A stretch of 64,000 nucleotides of DNA from Dyadobacter sp. NIV53 (GTDB lineage: Bacteria; Bacteroidota; Bacteroidia; Cytophagales; Spirosomataceae), in the NCBI RefSeq assembly GCF_019711195.1, contig NZ_CP081299.1:5738501-5802500 (forward strand), in the 5' to 3' direction. This document shows, piece after piece, positions 38,570-47,273 of this stretch (positions are counted from its first letter, which is position 1; every line of letters begins with the position of its first letter). The notes under the pieces were generated by a model. That model ran no database searches and had not been told where the DNA came from. It saw only the letters and a program-made list of their open reading frames with translations. Position numbers and translations under genes: made by a program.

Positions 38570-38997
38570 AAAACACCATTTCTAACAATGCGAACAGTGT
38601 TTTTCTTGTTTTCGGGACAATCTCCGGGACAACGGATACTTTTAATTTAATATACAGAATAAAAACGAAGAGTGTAACTAATTGATTTTTAAGGTTTTGA
38701 CTTAAATGCAAATCAACATTTGCATCACAAAAAAATGAATTGACCCATCGTGGAATCTGGAACGAAGTCGCCGTTCTGGCAAAATGCTGAAAACCCGGCT
38801 GGGGCGGCGACATTGCAGTAATAGGATTATGTTTACCTTTGATGACAAGTCCATTTGTTATATACTGGATACACATTGCTGCTATTACCAGGAAAAATAA
38901 AAGGTAAACAATGTAAAAAACAGTAGAATTGATCATGCGGATATTTCTAACCCCGATGATCAGGTTGGATTGGAAGACGCCACATTCGAATAGTATT
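38570..38997. other. Gap without a convincing gene
   Basis: Contains a doubled cgggacaa motif at about 38614-38632 (gggacaatctcc, gggacaac), which could be a remnant of integrase arm-type sites. A 145-codon minus-strand frame (38499-38936) covers most of the gap. Its start has one hydrophobic segment, but its end reads through the tmRNA duplicate, so it is not accepted as a gene. Confidence 0.4.
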
Positions 38998-39987
38998 ATG
39001 TTTCTGCAAAAAATTAAATCGGGAGAGTCCGGCGTTATGCTTTATGGCATCACGCCTCCAAAAGTTGGCACTGCAACTGAGCGTGTTTCTGAAATTGCCC
39101 AAAAAACATTGCTCCGGGTCTCAACACTGGACATTGATGGGCTTGTCGTGTACGATGTCCAGGATGAATCGGCCCGTACCAAAGAGGAGAGGCCGTTTCC
39201 ATTCATCAATGCGATGGACCCCTTTATATTTGCGTCGGATTACCTGTCTGGTTTAAATGTGCCCAAGATCATATATCGTCCGGCTGGTAAATTTTCAACC
39301 GAAGAACTATCCGAATGGTTGGAAAAACTTCATGAGAGCGACTTCTATCCCGTTTTTGTTGGTATCCCGGCACCTGACTTCCCTGTAAAAACGAGTCTCG
39401 AACAGGCTTACAAAATCTGGGAAAAACACCAGAATACATCTGTGATAGGGGCAGTGACAATACCAGAACGGCACGAGGTGTTGCAGGATGAGGATGTCAG
39501 AATATTAAATAAGATGACGAGTGGCGTGTCGTACTTCATTTCCCAATGTGTTTTTAACAGCGATTATGCGAGGCGCGTGATAGAAGATTTGGCTGTAAGC
39601 TGTAGTAATAAACAAATAGCTCCTCCCACGATCATTTTTACAATTACGGCCTGCGGGTCTTCCACGACTTTAAATTTTATGGAATGGTTGGGAATTCATG
39701 TTCCTGATCAGGTAAAAGAAGAATTACTAGCGGCTGAGAATATGCTGGATAAGTCGGTGAGTATTTGTTTGGACATTGCTTCACAGCTTACAGAATGCTG
39801 TATTGAGAAGGGCATTCCATTCGGATTCAATATTGAAAGTGTGGCGATTAGAAAAGCTGAGATTGAAGCGTCGATAAACATGGCACAGGCGATCAGTCAG
39901 ATGCTTACAGAGAAAGGTGTGAGAAAATCAATAATCGGAGAGAATGTAGAAATATTACCAATTCTCAGAAATCCAGCCAGTTTTTAA
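38998..39987 (+). CDS. MetF-like (methylenetetrahydrofolate reductase-type) TIM-barrel protein
   Basis: 330 aa from the ATG at 38998 (MFLQKIKSGES); a longer start at 38935 is possible. The beginning SGVMLYGITPPK corresponds to the first strand of MTHFR barrels, and ATERVSEIA, GLVVYDVQDE, and GIPFGFNIESVAI fit flavin/folate barrel segments. It is more divergent than a standard MetF, and the exact substrate is uncertain. Ends 23 bp inside the convergent LytTR regulator gene. Not linked to methionine genes here. Confidence 0.65.
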   Translation: MFLQKIKSGESGVMLYGITPPKVGTATERVSEIAQKTLLRVSTLDIDGLVVYDVQDESARTKEERPFPFINAMDPFIFASDYLSGLNVPKIIYRPAGKFSTEELSEWLEKLHESDFYPVFVGIPAPDFPVKTSLEQAYKIWEKHQNTSVIGAVTIPERHEVLQDEDVRILNKMTSGVSYFISQCVFNSDYARRVIEDLAVSCSNKQIAPPTIIFTITACGSSTTLNFMEWLGIHVPDQVKEELLAAENMLDKSVSICLDIASQLTECCIEKGIPFGFNIESVAIRKAEIEASINMAQAISQMLTEKGVRKSIIGENVEILPILRNPASF

Positions 39988-40720
39988 TAATTGTTGCTTT
40001 TTCCCGGCTGACAATAATTTCCACTTCAGGATTTTTTCTCAGCTCAATTTTAAGCTTTCCGTTGAAATAATTGTGAATATGCTTAATGGAGTCTATGTGT
40101 ATGATAAACTGGCGGTTCACGCGGAAAAACAATTTCGGGTCAAGCTGTTGTTCCAGTTCCTCCAGGGTTTGCGGTAATACTTCTTCAGTACCATTGGAAA
40201 GTTTCGCTTTTGTTATTTTCAATTCCGAATACAGGTATTCGATATCACTGACAAGCACGGTTTTGTAAACATCCCGAAACGGCAGAAGAAAGCGGCTGCG
40301 GTATTCTTTTTTATTGATCTGGCTTAAAATGCTTTCGATGGAAATGATCTGGTTTTTCTGTATCCTTTCTTCCGCCATGCGGAATGAATATTCGAGTTCG
40401 TCCTGCTCCACAGGTTTCAATAAATAATCGATGCTGTTCACTTTAAAGGCACGAACGGCATATTCGTCATAGGCGGTTGTGAAAATGACCGGGCAGGCTG
40501 GTTTTACTTTTTCAAAAATTTCAAAACTCAATCCGTCAGGCAATCGTACATCCATCATGATCAGGTCGGGTGCGCTATTGGCCAGCAGCCAGTCGATACT
40601 TTCCGAAACACTTTCAACAACGCCCAAAATATTTGCATCAGGCTTTACTGCCGCAATCAGCCTTTTCAGCCTGTCAGCATTCGGTTTTTCATCTTCAATG
40701 ATCAGGATGTTTTTTATCAT
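39965..40720 (-). CDS. LytTR-family response regulator
   Basis: Receiver domain at residues 1-120 with acidic pocket (IIEDE) and phospho-acceptor Asp57 in LIMMDVRLPDG, the Thr of FTTAYDEYA and Lys of YLLKPV. The C-terminal LytTR DNA-binding domain (about 155-251) has RVNRQFIIHIDSI and ends in IIKNWLDF. Its start overlaps the kinase stop by 4 bp, so kinase and regulator are one unit. LytTR proteins bind pairs of ~9-bp direct repeats about 21-22 bp apart; such repeats are seen before this operon and before the RND operon. Confidence 0.94.
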   Translation of the reverse strand: MIKNILIIEDEKPNADRLKRLIAAVKPDANILGVVESVSESIDWLLANSAPDLIMMDVRLPDGLSFEIFEKVKPACPVIFTTAYDEYAVRAFKVNSIDYLLKPVEQDELEYSFRMAEERIQKNQIISIESILSQINKKEYRSRFLLPFRDVYKTVLVSDIEYLYSELKITKAKLSNGTEEVLPQTLEELEQQLDPKLFFRVNRQFIIHIDSIKHIHNYFNGKLKIELRKNPEVEIIVSREKATIIKNWLDF

Positions 40721-41817
40721 GATTTTATCAGCGGAATTGATACTGTGAAGAAGAGATCGTTGTTGGTAATCCTGGGCGTTCGGTCGGTTAGTAACAAATA
40801 CCGCTGAACAATATTTTGAAGTCCAAGCCCCGGAGAATGCTCCTTTTTATGCAGGGGAATAATTGAATTTGAGACAATGAGATCCGAATTTTCTCCACTT
40901 CGGACCATTATTTGCAGCGGGTTGGATTTTAGAAATTGATTGTGCTTCATAGCATTTTCAATAAGCAACTGCAAGGTCATTGGTGGAAGGAGCAGGTTCA
41001 AATGAGCCTGGTCTATATTAATGTCAAAAGCGATACCGGTACCTGCGCGGTGTTTCAGAAGGAAAATGTAGGCCTTCAAAAATTTCATTTCCTGTTCGAG
41101 GGTAATCAGGTCTTTTTTAGAATTTAACAGCAAATACCTGTACACTTTGGAAAAATTTTCAGAATACTGATAACCAAGCTGCTGATCTTCCAGAATAAGT
41201 TCGGAAAGTACGCTGAGGTTGTTGAAAACAAAATGAGGGTCGAGCTGTAATTTTAATGCTTCAAGTTCCGCTTCGGTGGCTGCTTGTTTATGTTGTGCGG
41301 ATTTTAATTTATGCTCTGTTGCTTCCAAAGCCGCGTTTTTCCAGTTCAGAATAAGGTAATCGCCCGTGTTTATAGCGCTGATAGTGAGGGCAATAAAGAT
41401 ACTTACCGTTAGCCATTGCCAGTACCAGAGATTTTCCTTGTTGTCGCCAAAAATTTCCGTACACTTTTCTTCCAGCAAATACATCACGATTAACTGACTG
41501 AAAATCAGCAAAACCACACTCCCAACATTGATTGACGTTTCCACTACCAACCGGCGGAGCGGCGTTTCTATCCATGGAAGTTTTTGATTTAATTGCTCAT
41601 GAATCGAAATGCTCGAAACTGCTATTAACGTACAGGAAATCAAAGACAAACCCCACTCTGTGAGAATATCTGTTACAGGTCTGGCAAAATAATGAATCCA
41701 CCAAACGTCGTATGGATTGAGCATGTACGTAAACACGTAAAACATAACAAATGAGAAACAAGCCAGGATGATCAGCTTGCTTTTTCTTGTTATGAATCGA
41801 TTACGTGATTTTTCCAT
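40717..41817 (-). CDS. LytS/YehU-type sensor histidine kinase
   Basis: Membrane kinase with four TM segments in the first 170 residues (such as LIILACFSFVMFYVFTY and VVLLIFSQLIVMYLL), a coiled linker, and the His_kinase domain with phospho-acceptor His in LQLDPHFVFNNLSVL. The ATP-binding part has LLIENAMKHN (N box) and GLGLQNI (G box). The ATG at 41817 (MEKSRNR) is preferred over an in-frame start 10 codons earlier. No periplasmic sensor domain of size, so the TM bundle itself likely senses. Confidence 0.9.
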   Translation of the reverse strand: MEKSRNRFITRKSKLIILACFSFVMFYVFTYMLNPYDVWWIHYFARPVTDILTEWGLSLISCTLIAVSSISIHEQLNQKLPWIETPLRRLVVETSINVGSVVLLIFSQLIVMYLLEEKCTEIFGDNKENLWYWQWLTVSIFIALTISAINTGDYLILNWKNAALEATEHKLKSAQHKQAATEAELEALKLQLDPHFVFNNLSVLSELILEDQQLGYQYSENFSKVYRYLLLNSKKDLITLEQEMKFLKAYIFLLKHRAGTGIAFDINIDQAHLNLLLPPMTLQLLIENAMKHNQFLKSNPLQIMVRSGENSDLIVSNSIIPLHKKEHSPGLGLQNIVQRYLLLTDRTPRITNNDLFFTVSIPLIKS

Positions 41818-41913
41818 ATTGGGTGGTGTCGTGCTGGCTCTCGGCAAAGTTAAGTCTTAATTACAGAACAGAATTCTGAACCAAAACTAGAAAGTAACAA
41901 GCGTACAGTGTCA

Positions 41914-41951
41914 CAAAGATTTACTGAAACGTCGAAATGAGAGACTGAGTC
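41914..41951 (-). promoter_or_regulatory. Predicted LytTR operator/promoter of the kinase-regulator operon
   Basis: On the minus strand GACTCAGT (41951-41944) and GTTTCAGT (41930-41923) stand 21 bp apart, the spacing of LytTR half-sites. AATCTTTG (41921-41914), near the -7 consensus TAnnTTTG, follows at once, so bound regulator would cover the core promoter. The kinase start is about 106 bases from the nearer repeat. The same motif recurs before the RND operon. Confidence 0.6.
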
Positions 41952-42013
41952 GCGGACAATTGGATACCAAAACGTACTGGCGCCGCAAGGTCAATTTAGC
42001 ATGAAGGCTTTTC

Positions 42014-42133
42014 CTACCTTATTTTAACCACAACTTTACCTTACGCGCGACCAATCTCGACACACGCAAGTACCTCTCTGGTCTGTGCGAATGGGAAGGC
42101 TTTGTCCACAACAGGTATGAGCACATCGTGGAC
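42014..42133 (-). pseudogene. C-terminal relic of a zinc-type alcohol dehydrogenase/quinone oxidoreductase
   Basis: A 39-codon stretch reads IPVVDKAFPFAQTREVLACV, EIGRA, stop, GKVVVKIR, stop. This is the MDR-family C-terminal pattern (PVVDKxFPFxQ...GxAxGKVVV), with a nonsense codon where Lys usually stands and no upstream homology left. It lies between the LytS promoter and the RelE-type toxin. Confidence 0.75.
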
Positions 42134-42159
42134 CGGATTTGAATGGTTGGATCAGGTAC

Positions 42160-42190
42160 AAAAAAAGACCAGTAATTCCGGTCTTTTTCA
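42160..42190 (-). terminator. Terminator of the second toxin-antitoxin pair
   Basis: Stem aaagacc / ggtcttt with a seven-T tract on the minus strand, overlapping the toxin stop codon. It could also act weakly in the other direction. Confidence 0.65.
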
Positions 42191-42445
42191 TTCATATATG
42201 TTTTTGCGGTCTCCAATATCCAGCACGTCTACCAAAAGTATTTCGCCATCAATTTCATAAATGATCCGGTAATTACCGGCACGCTTGCGAAAGGTCTGAT
42301 CGTAGGTTTTCATCTTTTTTACGTCCCCGGCATAGGGATCAACTGCGAGTCCTTCCAATGCATTTGCCACAAGCTTGTAATCTCGTACCGGTAGTTTTTT
42401 GATAAACTTCTGAACCTTGGCGGTAAGCGTTACCTTATACCTCAT
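42188..42445 (-). CDS. RelE-family toxin
   Basis: 85 aa basic protein with the RelE pattern: MRYKVTLTAKVQKFIKKLP, then a helix pair, KKMKTYDQTFRKRAGNYRIIYEI and VDVLDIGDRKNIYE. FRKRAGNYRIIY is the core strand pair with catalytic-type Arg/Tyr residues of mRNA interferases. Its start overlaps the antitoxin stop by 4 bp. A terminator hairpin lies at the stop. Confidence 0.88.
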   Translation of the reverse strand: MRYKVTLTAKVQKFIKKLPVRDYKLVANALEGLAVDPYAGDVKKMKTYDQTFRKRAGNYRIIYEIDGEILLVDVLDIGDRKNIYE

Positions 42446-42648
42446 TTACCAATTTCGTGTTTTTTATCCAATTCAGCTTTCAGATCATCCCAGCTATATC
42501 GTTCGCCGGTATCGGTTTGCTTTGCTTCCTCGTATGCGATGATATCCAGCAAGTCTTCTACAAGTTCTGATTTTGTAGAGCCATCAATCACCACTCGTTT
42601 TACACGGCCTTTGGTTGTATATTCTGTTTTTATTCCCGGCAGGTTCAT
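42442..42648 (-). CDS. Antitoxin partner of the RelE toxin
   Basis: 68 aa from the ATG at 42648 (MNLPGIKTEY); a 33-codon longer frame begins with a spurious hydrophobic stretch and is not used. A strand-forming start (RVKRVVIDGSTKSEL) is followed by acidic helices (LLDIIAYEEAKQ, YSWDDLKAELDKKHEI), the layout of Phd/RelB-type antitoxins. It overlaps the toxin gene by 4 bp. Confidence 0.78.
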   Translation of the reverse strand: MNLPGIKTEYTTKGRVKRVVIDGSTKSELVEDLLDIIAYEEAKQTDTGERYSWDDLKAELDKKHEIGK

Positions 42649-42834
42649 GTTTTCGGTGTTTATTGGTAGTAGTAAAATTAACACAAATAAATGTAAAATG
42701 ATTACCGATACTCTGGAAGTAAAAACTTCATCAGCAATATAATGCAAAGACTCGTTTCAAGAAGTTTGTACAATACCATTCAACAGGTATTTTTCGCACA
42801 AAAACACTCCTTACCCACTCTCACAATACATACT

Positions 42835-42912
42835 GATTCAGTTTGAGACGTACTCCGTTTCAGTCGCCAAAAACTACGGTTCAGTAAAAAAATCGGTCAA
42901 ATCGCATCTTTG
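42835..42912 (+). promoter_or_regulatory. Predicted LytTR operator and promoter of the RND operon
   Basis: Three direct repeats GATTCAGT (42835), GTTTCAGT (42857) and GGTTCAGT (42878) are spaced 22 and 21 bp, two helical turns each. CATCTTTG (42905-42912) resembles the -7 element TAnnTTTG, so the last repeat sits about where a -33 element would be, a layout suited to activation. The adaptor gene starts 39 bases later. Confidence 0.65.
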
Positions 42913-42951
42913 CGGAGGTTTATTTGCATAGAATAATATAATCTATGTACA

Positions 42952-44094
42952 ATGTTTAAGCATACTTCTAAGTCAAAACAAATCATTACCGGACTGTGGT
43001 TATTATCTGCAACGGCCATATTTACTTCCTATAGTACCCAGGCAGATCATGGCGGTTATGGCGAAACACCACCGCAGGAAACAGATTTTATAACACTGAA
43101 CAGCGGTAATGCGCCCGTAAAAACTAGTTATCCCGGCGCAATAGAAGGAAGCGTAAATGTTGATGTAAAGGCGCAGGTAAGCGGATATCTTGAAACGATT
43201 TATGTAAAAGAAGGTGATTATGTACAAAAAGGACAATCGCTTTTTAAAATCAAAAGTGAGGTATTTAATGAGCAGGTCAACAACAGCGATGCGGGTTTGA
43301 AATCGGCTCTGGCGGCTCAGGCGAATGCCGGTCTGGAAGTTGAAAAAATCAAACCGTTGGTGGAAGGGAAAGTGGTATCGGACATGCAGCTTCGTGCCGC
43401 ACAGGCGAGCTACGATGCGGCGACAGCGCAGGTTGCACAGGCGAAAGCAGCTTTGGGTTCTTCTAAAATCAACGCAGGTTTTGCGCTGATCAAAGCTCCT
43501 GTGAGCGGCTACATTGGCCGCATTCCCAATCGCATTGGAAATCTGGTAATGCCATCCGACGAAGCTCCGTTGACTACGCTTTCAGACATCAATACTGTAT
43601 TTGTGTATTTCTCCATGAGCGAAGCCGATTTTATCACGTTCAAAAAAGCAACCACTGGTAAGGAAGAAACCGTGGAGCTGATCATGGCTGACGGTTCCGC
43701 GTATGCACACAAGGGTAAACTGGAAAGCGCAAGTGGGAATATTGATCGCACTACGGGCAGTATGAGTATGAAAGCGGTATTCCCGAATCCTGATAAATTG
43801 TTACGCTCAGGTGGTGCCGGAAGAATTGTTATTCATCGGGTGTTGGGCGATGTGTTGAATTTGCCGATGGCTGCCGTGAAAGATATTCAGAACAAATATT
43901 TTGTATTCAAACTGGCCGACAGCAACAAGGTGGCGATGACACCGATTGAAATTGCGGGTACATCGGGCGACAATTATCTGGTAAAATCGGGTGTTCAGAA
44001 TGGTGATAAAATTGCTATAAACCGCATCGATGCACTCAATGAAGGAATGGTGGTAGCTCCCAAAACAGTAACAGCAGACTCGCTTTCCAAGTAA
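42952..44094 (+). CDS. RND efflux periplasmic adaptor (membrane fusion protein)
   Basis: Links the inner-membrane RND pump to the outer-membrane channel. A signal-type N-terminus (TM at about residues 12-28, no lipobox Cys) is followed by a lipoyl/barrel-sandwich half (VNVDVKAQVSGYLETIYVKEGDYVQKGQSLFKI), here noted as SGYLETIYVKEGDYVQKGQ, an alpha-hairpin (ALAAQANAGLEVEKIK), the second lipoyl half (INAGFALIKAPVSGYIGRI), and a beta-barrel. 380 aa is typical for HAE1-type adaptors. 20 bp before the pump gene; predicted LytTR sites lie upstream. Confidence 0.94.
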   Translation: MFKHTSKSKQIITGLWLLSATAIFTSYSTQADHGGYGETPPQETDFITLNSGNAPVKTSYPGAIEGSVNVDVKAQVSGYLETIYVKEGDYVQKGQSLFKIKSEVFNEQVNNSDAGLKSALAAQANAGLEVEKIKPLVEGKVVSDMQLRAAQASYDAATAQVAQAKAALGSSKINAGFALIKAPVSGYIGRIPNRIGNLVMPSDEAPLTTLSDINTVFVYFSMSEADFITFKKATTGKEETVELIMADGSAYAHKGKLESASGNIDRTTGSMSMKAVFPNPDKLLRSGGAGRIVIHRVLGDVLNLPMAAVKDIQNKYFVFKLADSNKVAMTPIEIAGTSGDNYLVKSGVQNGDKIAINRIDALNEGMVVAPKTVTADSLSK

Positions 44095-44114
44095 TTCAAC
44101 GACAAAAATTTATC

Positions 44115-47100
44115 ATGTTAAAAAATATAATAGACAAGCCCGTAACCGCTACGGTGATCTCTGTCGTGTTGGTTATTTTGGGTATCATTGGCTTGACCAG
44201 GCTGCCCGTAACCCGTTTTCCGGATATTTCGCCGCCTACTGTAATGGTATCCGGAAGTTATCCGGGTGGGAACAGTGAAGCCGTAATCCGCTCGGTGGTG
44301 ACGCCGCTCGAAGAGCAGATCAATGGTGTGGAGAACATGCAGTACATCAAATCTACTGCGAGTAACGACGGTTCGTTTTCGATTACCGTTATTTTCAAAC
44401 AGGGCGTAAATCCTGATCAGGCGGCCGTGAACGTACAAAACCGTGTGCAGCAGGCAACGCCGATTTTGCCGCAGGAAGTGATCCAGATGGGATTGACAAC
44501 TTCCAAGCAGCAGAACAGTATGATCATGATTTTTAACGTATTTACGACCGACAACAGTAAATATGACGAGCTGTTTTTGCAAAATTATACGAACATCAAC
44601 CTCATTCCGCAGATTAAACGTGTACCCGGTGTTGGTCAGGCGCAGTCGTTTGGTGCAAAGGATTATTCGATGCGTGTCTGGCTCAATCCACAAAAAATGG
44701 CGAGTTACGGATTGATCCCCGCCGACGTAAACCAGGCCATTGCCGACCAGAGTCTTGAATCTGCTCCGGGTAAATTGGGGCAGGAATCGCATGCGGCACT
44801 GGAATATGTGATGCGTTACAAAGGCAAAAAGAACCAGACTACCGAGTACGAAAACATTGTCGTGAAAAGAAACGGCACGGATCTGGTGCGTTTGAAAGAT
44901 GTGGCAAGAATTGAATTCGGCTCTTTGAATTACGGTGGAAATACAACCTCAAATGGTAAAAATGCCGTTACGATTGCCATCCTGCAAACGACTGGTTCTA
45001 ATGCCAATGAGATTGAGATTGGTGTACAGAACGTGTTGAAGAAAGCTTCCAAATCTTTTCCTCCGGGGGTTGAATACACCAGTTTGTTGAGTACCAAAGA
45101 ACGTCTGGATGAAGCAACGACTCAGGTGAAATCGACTTTGATCGAGGCATTTATCCTTGTATTTATTGTGGTCTTTGTTTTCTTGCAGGATTTCCGCTCT
45201 ACCATCATCCCGGCCATTGCGGTTCCGGTTGCCATTATTGGTACCTTCTTTTTTCTGCTGGTTTTCGGCTTTACGATCAACGTACTCACACTTTTCGCTT
45301 TGGTACTCGCAATTGGTATTGTGGTCGATGATGCGATTGTCGTCGTCGAGGCCGTGCATAGTAAAATGGAAGGTTCGAATATGAGTGGGAGAGAAGCGAC
45401 GCACAGTGCCATGAGTGAAATTACGGGTGCTGTTGTTTCCATCACGCTTGTTATGGCGGCGGTGTTTATTCCGATTGGTTTCATGACGGGCTCGTCCGGG
45501 ATTTTCTACAAACAGTTTGCCTATACTCTGGCCATCGCCATTATCATTTCAGCGGTGAATGCCTTAACACTAACACCTGCCTTATGTGCTTTGCTTTTGA
45601 AAAATACGCATGCGGAAGGGCACGATGAAAAAACAACTAACGGTTTCGGAAAACGATTTTCTACCGCTTTCAACGCAGGATTTGACAATCTTACAGGAAA
45701 ATATATCAATGGATTGAAATTCCTGATCGGCAGAAAATGGCTTGCGGCAGGGTTAGTTATCACGATCACTGCCATCGCCGGTTGGCTGATGTTTACCACG
45801 CCAAAAAGTTTTGTGCCGATGGAAGATGACAGTTTCATTATTTTCAGCTTGGCCATGCCTCCGGGAACCGCACTGGACCGTACCACAGCAGCGGCCGACA
45901 AGGTTGAAAAAATACTGTCGGGCAACGAAGCCGTCCAAACGAGCTCAATTATTACGGGTTTTAATATTCTGTCCAATAGTGCCAGTCCGGCTTATGGAGT
46001 TGGTTTTATCAAGCTGAAAGACAAAAAAGACCGGGGGGCTGTGCAGGATATAGATCAAATTCTGGCCGGTATGAGTGCTCAGTTTGCGACCGTAAAAGAA
46101 GGAACAATTATGGCGTTCCGCAGTCCGCCGGTGGAAGGTTACGGGATTACCAGCGGTGCCGAAGTGGTGTTGCAGGACAAAACCGGGAAAAGTGCCACAG
46201 CTTTGAAAGCGATGTCAGATCAGGTTCTTGGACAAATCATGAAGCAACCCGGTGTACAGTTTGCCTACACCACTTTCCGCACCGATTTTCCTCAATTGGA
46301 AATGGAAGTTGATAACGACAAAGCGCAGCAAATGGGTGTGAGTGTGAGCGGAATGATGAACACGATTCAAACCTATTTCGCTGGTGACCAGAGTCTGAAC
46401 TTTACGCGTTTTGGTAAATTTTATCGGGTAAGTGTAAAAGCTGATGGAGTTTTCAGAATGGATCAGGAAGCATTCAATGAGATTTTTGTAAGAAACGATC
46501 AGAATCAGATGGTGCCTGTTAAATCCCTGATCAGGTTACATAAAGTATATGGCCCTGAGTCGGTTGACAGATACAATCTTTTTAATGCCCTGAACATCAC
46601 CGTTGTAGCACTTCCCGGGGTGAGCAATGGTGATATGATGGCAAATCTGGAAAAGAATGTATTCGAAAAACTGCCTTCGGATTATGGTTACGAATGGACC
46701 GGGCTAAGCCTTGAAGAAAAATCTGCTGGTAACCAGACGATGTACATTCTTGCACTTTGTTTGCTATTTGTTTACTTCCTTTTGGCGGCTCAGTTTGAGA
46801 GTTATCTGATACCATTTGCGGTGCTGCTTTCAATCCCAACCGGTATCGTCGGATCTTTTGCAGCAACCAAAGCCATCGGTTTTGACAATAACATTTACGT
46901 GCAGGTCGGGCTGATCATGCTTGTCGGTCTTTTGGCCAAAAATGCCATTCTGATTGTCGAATTCGCTGTTCAACGCCGCGCTGCCGGACTATCCATCGCA
47001 GAATCCGCCATGGAAGGCGCGAAGTCAAGGTTGCGTCCGATTATTATGACATCGCTGGCTTTCATTGTCGGAATGATTCCGCTCATGGTAGCCACTGGTG

Positions 47101-47273
47101 GTTCAGCATCAGGAAACAGATCTATCAGTACAGGTGCAGCAATGGGTATGTTGAGCGGTGTAATTCTGGGAATATTTGTAATTCCGCTGCTTTATATACT
47201 GTTCCAGTATTTGCAAGAGAAAATATCAGGAACAAAAAAAGAGGTTCTTCATCCGGTAATTGAACATCAATGA
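44115..47273 (+). CDS. RND multidrug efflux transporter, HAE1 type
   Basis: Proton-driven inner-membrane exporter, AcrB-like, 1052 aa with 12 TM helices and two large periplasmic loops. The N-terminus (NIIDKPVTATVISVVLVILG) and LPVTRFPDISPPTV are family hallmarks. The proton-relay Asp pair is in IGIVVDDAIVVVEAVHSKM in TM4, and the TM10-11 motif LMLVGLLAKNAILIVEFA type is present as LVGLLAKNAILIVEFA. Drug range cannot be predicted. Its stop overlaps the start of the outer-membrane factor gene (ATGA). Confidence 0.96.
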   Translation: MLKNIIDKPVTATVISVVLVILGIIGLTRLPVTRFPDISPPTVMVSGSYPGGNSEAVIRSVVTPLEEQINGVENMQYIKSTASNDGSFSITVIFKQGVNPDQAAVNVQNRVQQATPILPQEVIQMGLTTSKQQNSMIMIFNVFTTDNSKYDELFLQNYTNINLIPQIKRVPGVGQAQSFGAKDYSMRVWLNPQKMASYGLIPADVNQAIADQSLESAPGKLGQESHAALEYVMRYKGKKNQTTEYENIVVKRNGTDLVRLKDVARIEFGSLNYGGNTTSNGKNAVTIAILQTTGSNANEIEIGVQNVLKKASKSFPPGVEYTSLLSTKERLDEATTQVKSTLIEAFILVFIVVFVFLQDFRSTIIPAIAVPVAIIGTFFFLLVFGFTINVLTLFALVLAIGIVVDDAIVVVEAVHSKMEGSNMSGREATHSAMSEITGAVVSITLVMAAVFIPIGFMTGSSGIFYKQFAYTLAIAIIISAVNALTLTPALCALLLKNTHAEGHDEKTTNGFGKRFSTAFNAGFDNLTGKYINGLKFLIGRKWLAAGLVITITAIAGWLMFTTPKSFVPMEDDSFIIFSLAMPPGTALDRTTAAADKVEKILSGNEAVQTSSIITGFNILSNSASPAYGVGFIKLKDKKDRGAVQDIDQILAGMSAQFATVKEGTIMAFRSPPVEGYGITSGAEVVLQDKTGKSATALKAMSDQVLGQIMKQPGVQFAYTTFRTDFPQLEMEVDNDKAQQMGVSVSGMMNTIQTYFAGDQSLNFTRFGKFYRVSVKADGVFRMDQEAFNEIFVRNDQNQMVPVKSLIRLHKVYGPESVDRYNLFNALNITVVALPGVSNGDMMANLEKNVFEKLPSDYGYEWTGLSLEEKSAGNQTMYILALCLLFVYFLLAAQFESYLIPFAVLLSIPTGIVGSFAATKAIGFDNNIYVQVGLIMLVGLLAKNAILIVEFAVQRRAAGLSIAESAMEGAKSRLRPIIMTSLAFIVGMIPLMVATGGSASGNRSISTGAAMGMLSGVILGIFVIPLLYILFQYLQEKISGTKKEVLHPVIEHQ

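Noticed and set aside
38366..38685. Two plus-strand frames over the tmRNA 3' end and its duplicate
   Set aside because: They are translations of structural RNA and its copy.
38499..38936. 145-codon minus-strand frame behind tmRNA with a hydrophobic start
   Set aside because: Its 3' part reads through the duplicated tmRNA end and GC-rich insert, and the middle shows no family-like sequence. At most the first 30 codons could be coding.
44118..44792. Long antisense frame (224 codons) within the RND transporter gene
   Set aside because: Shadow of the strongly coding plus strand; composition His/Arg-rich as expected for an antisense frame.
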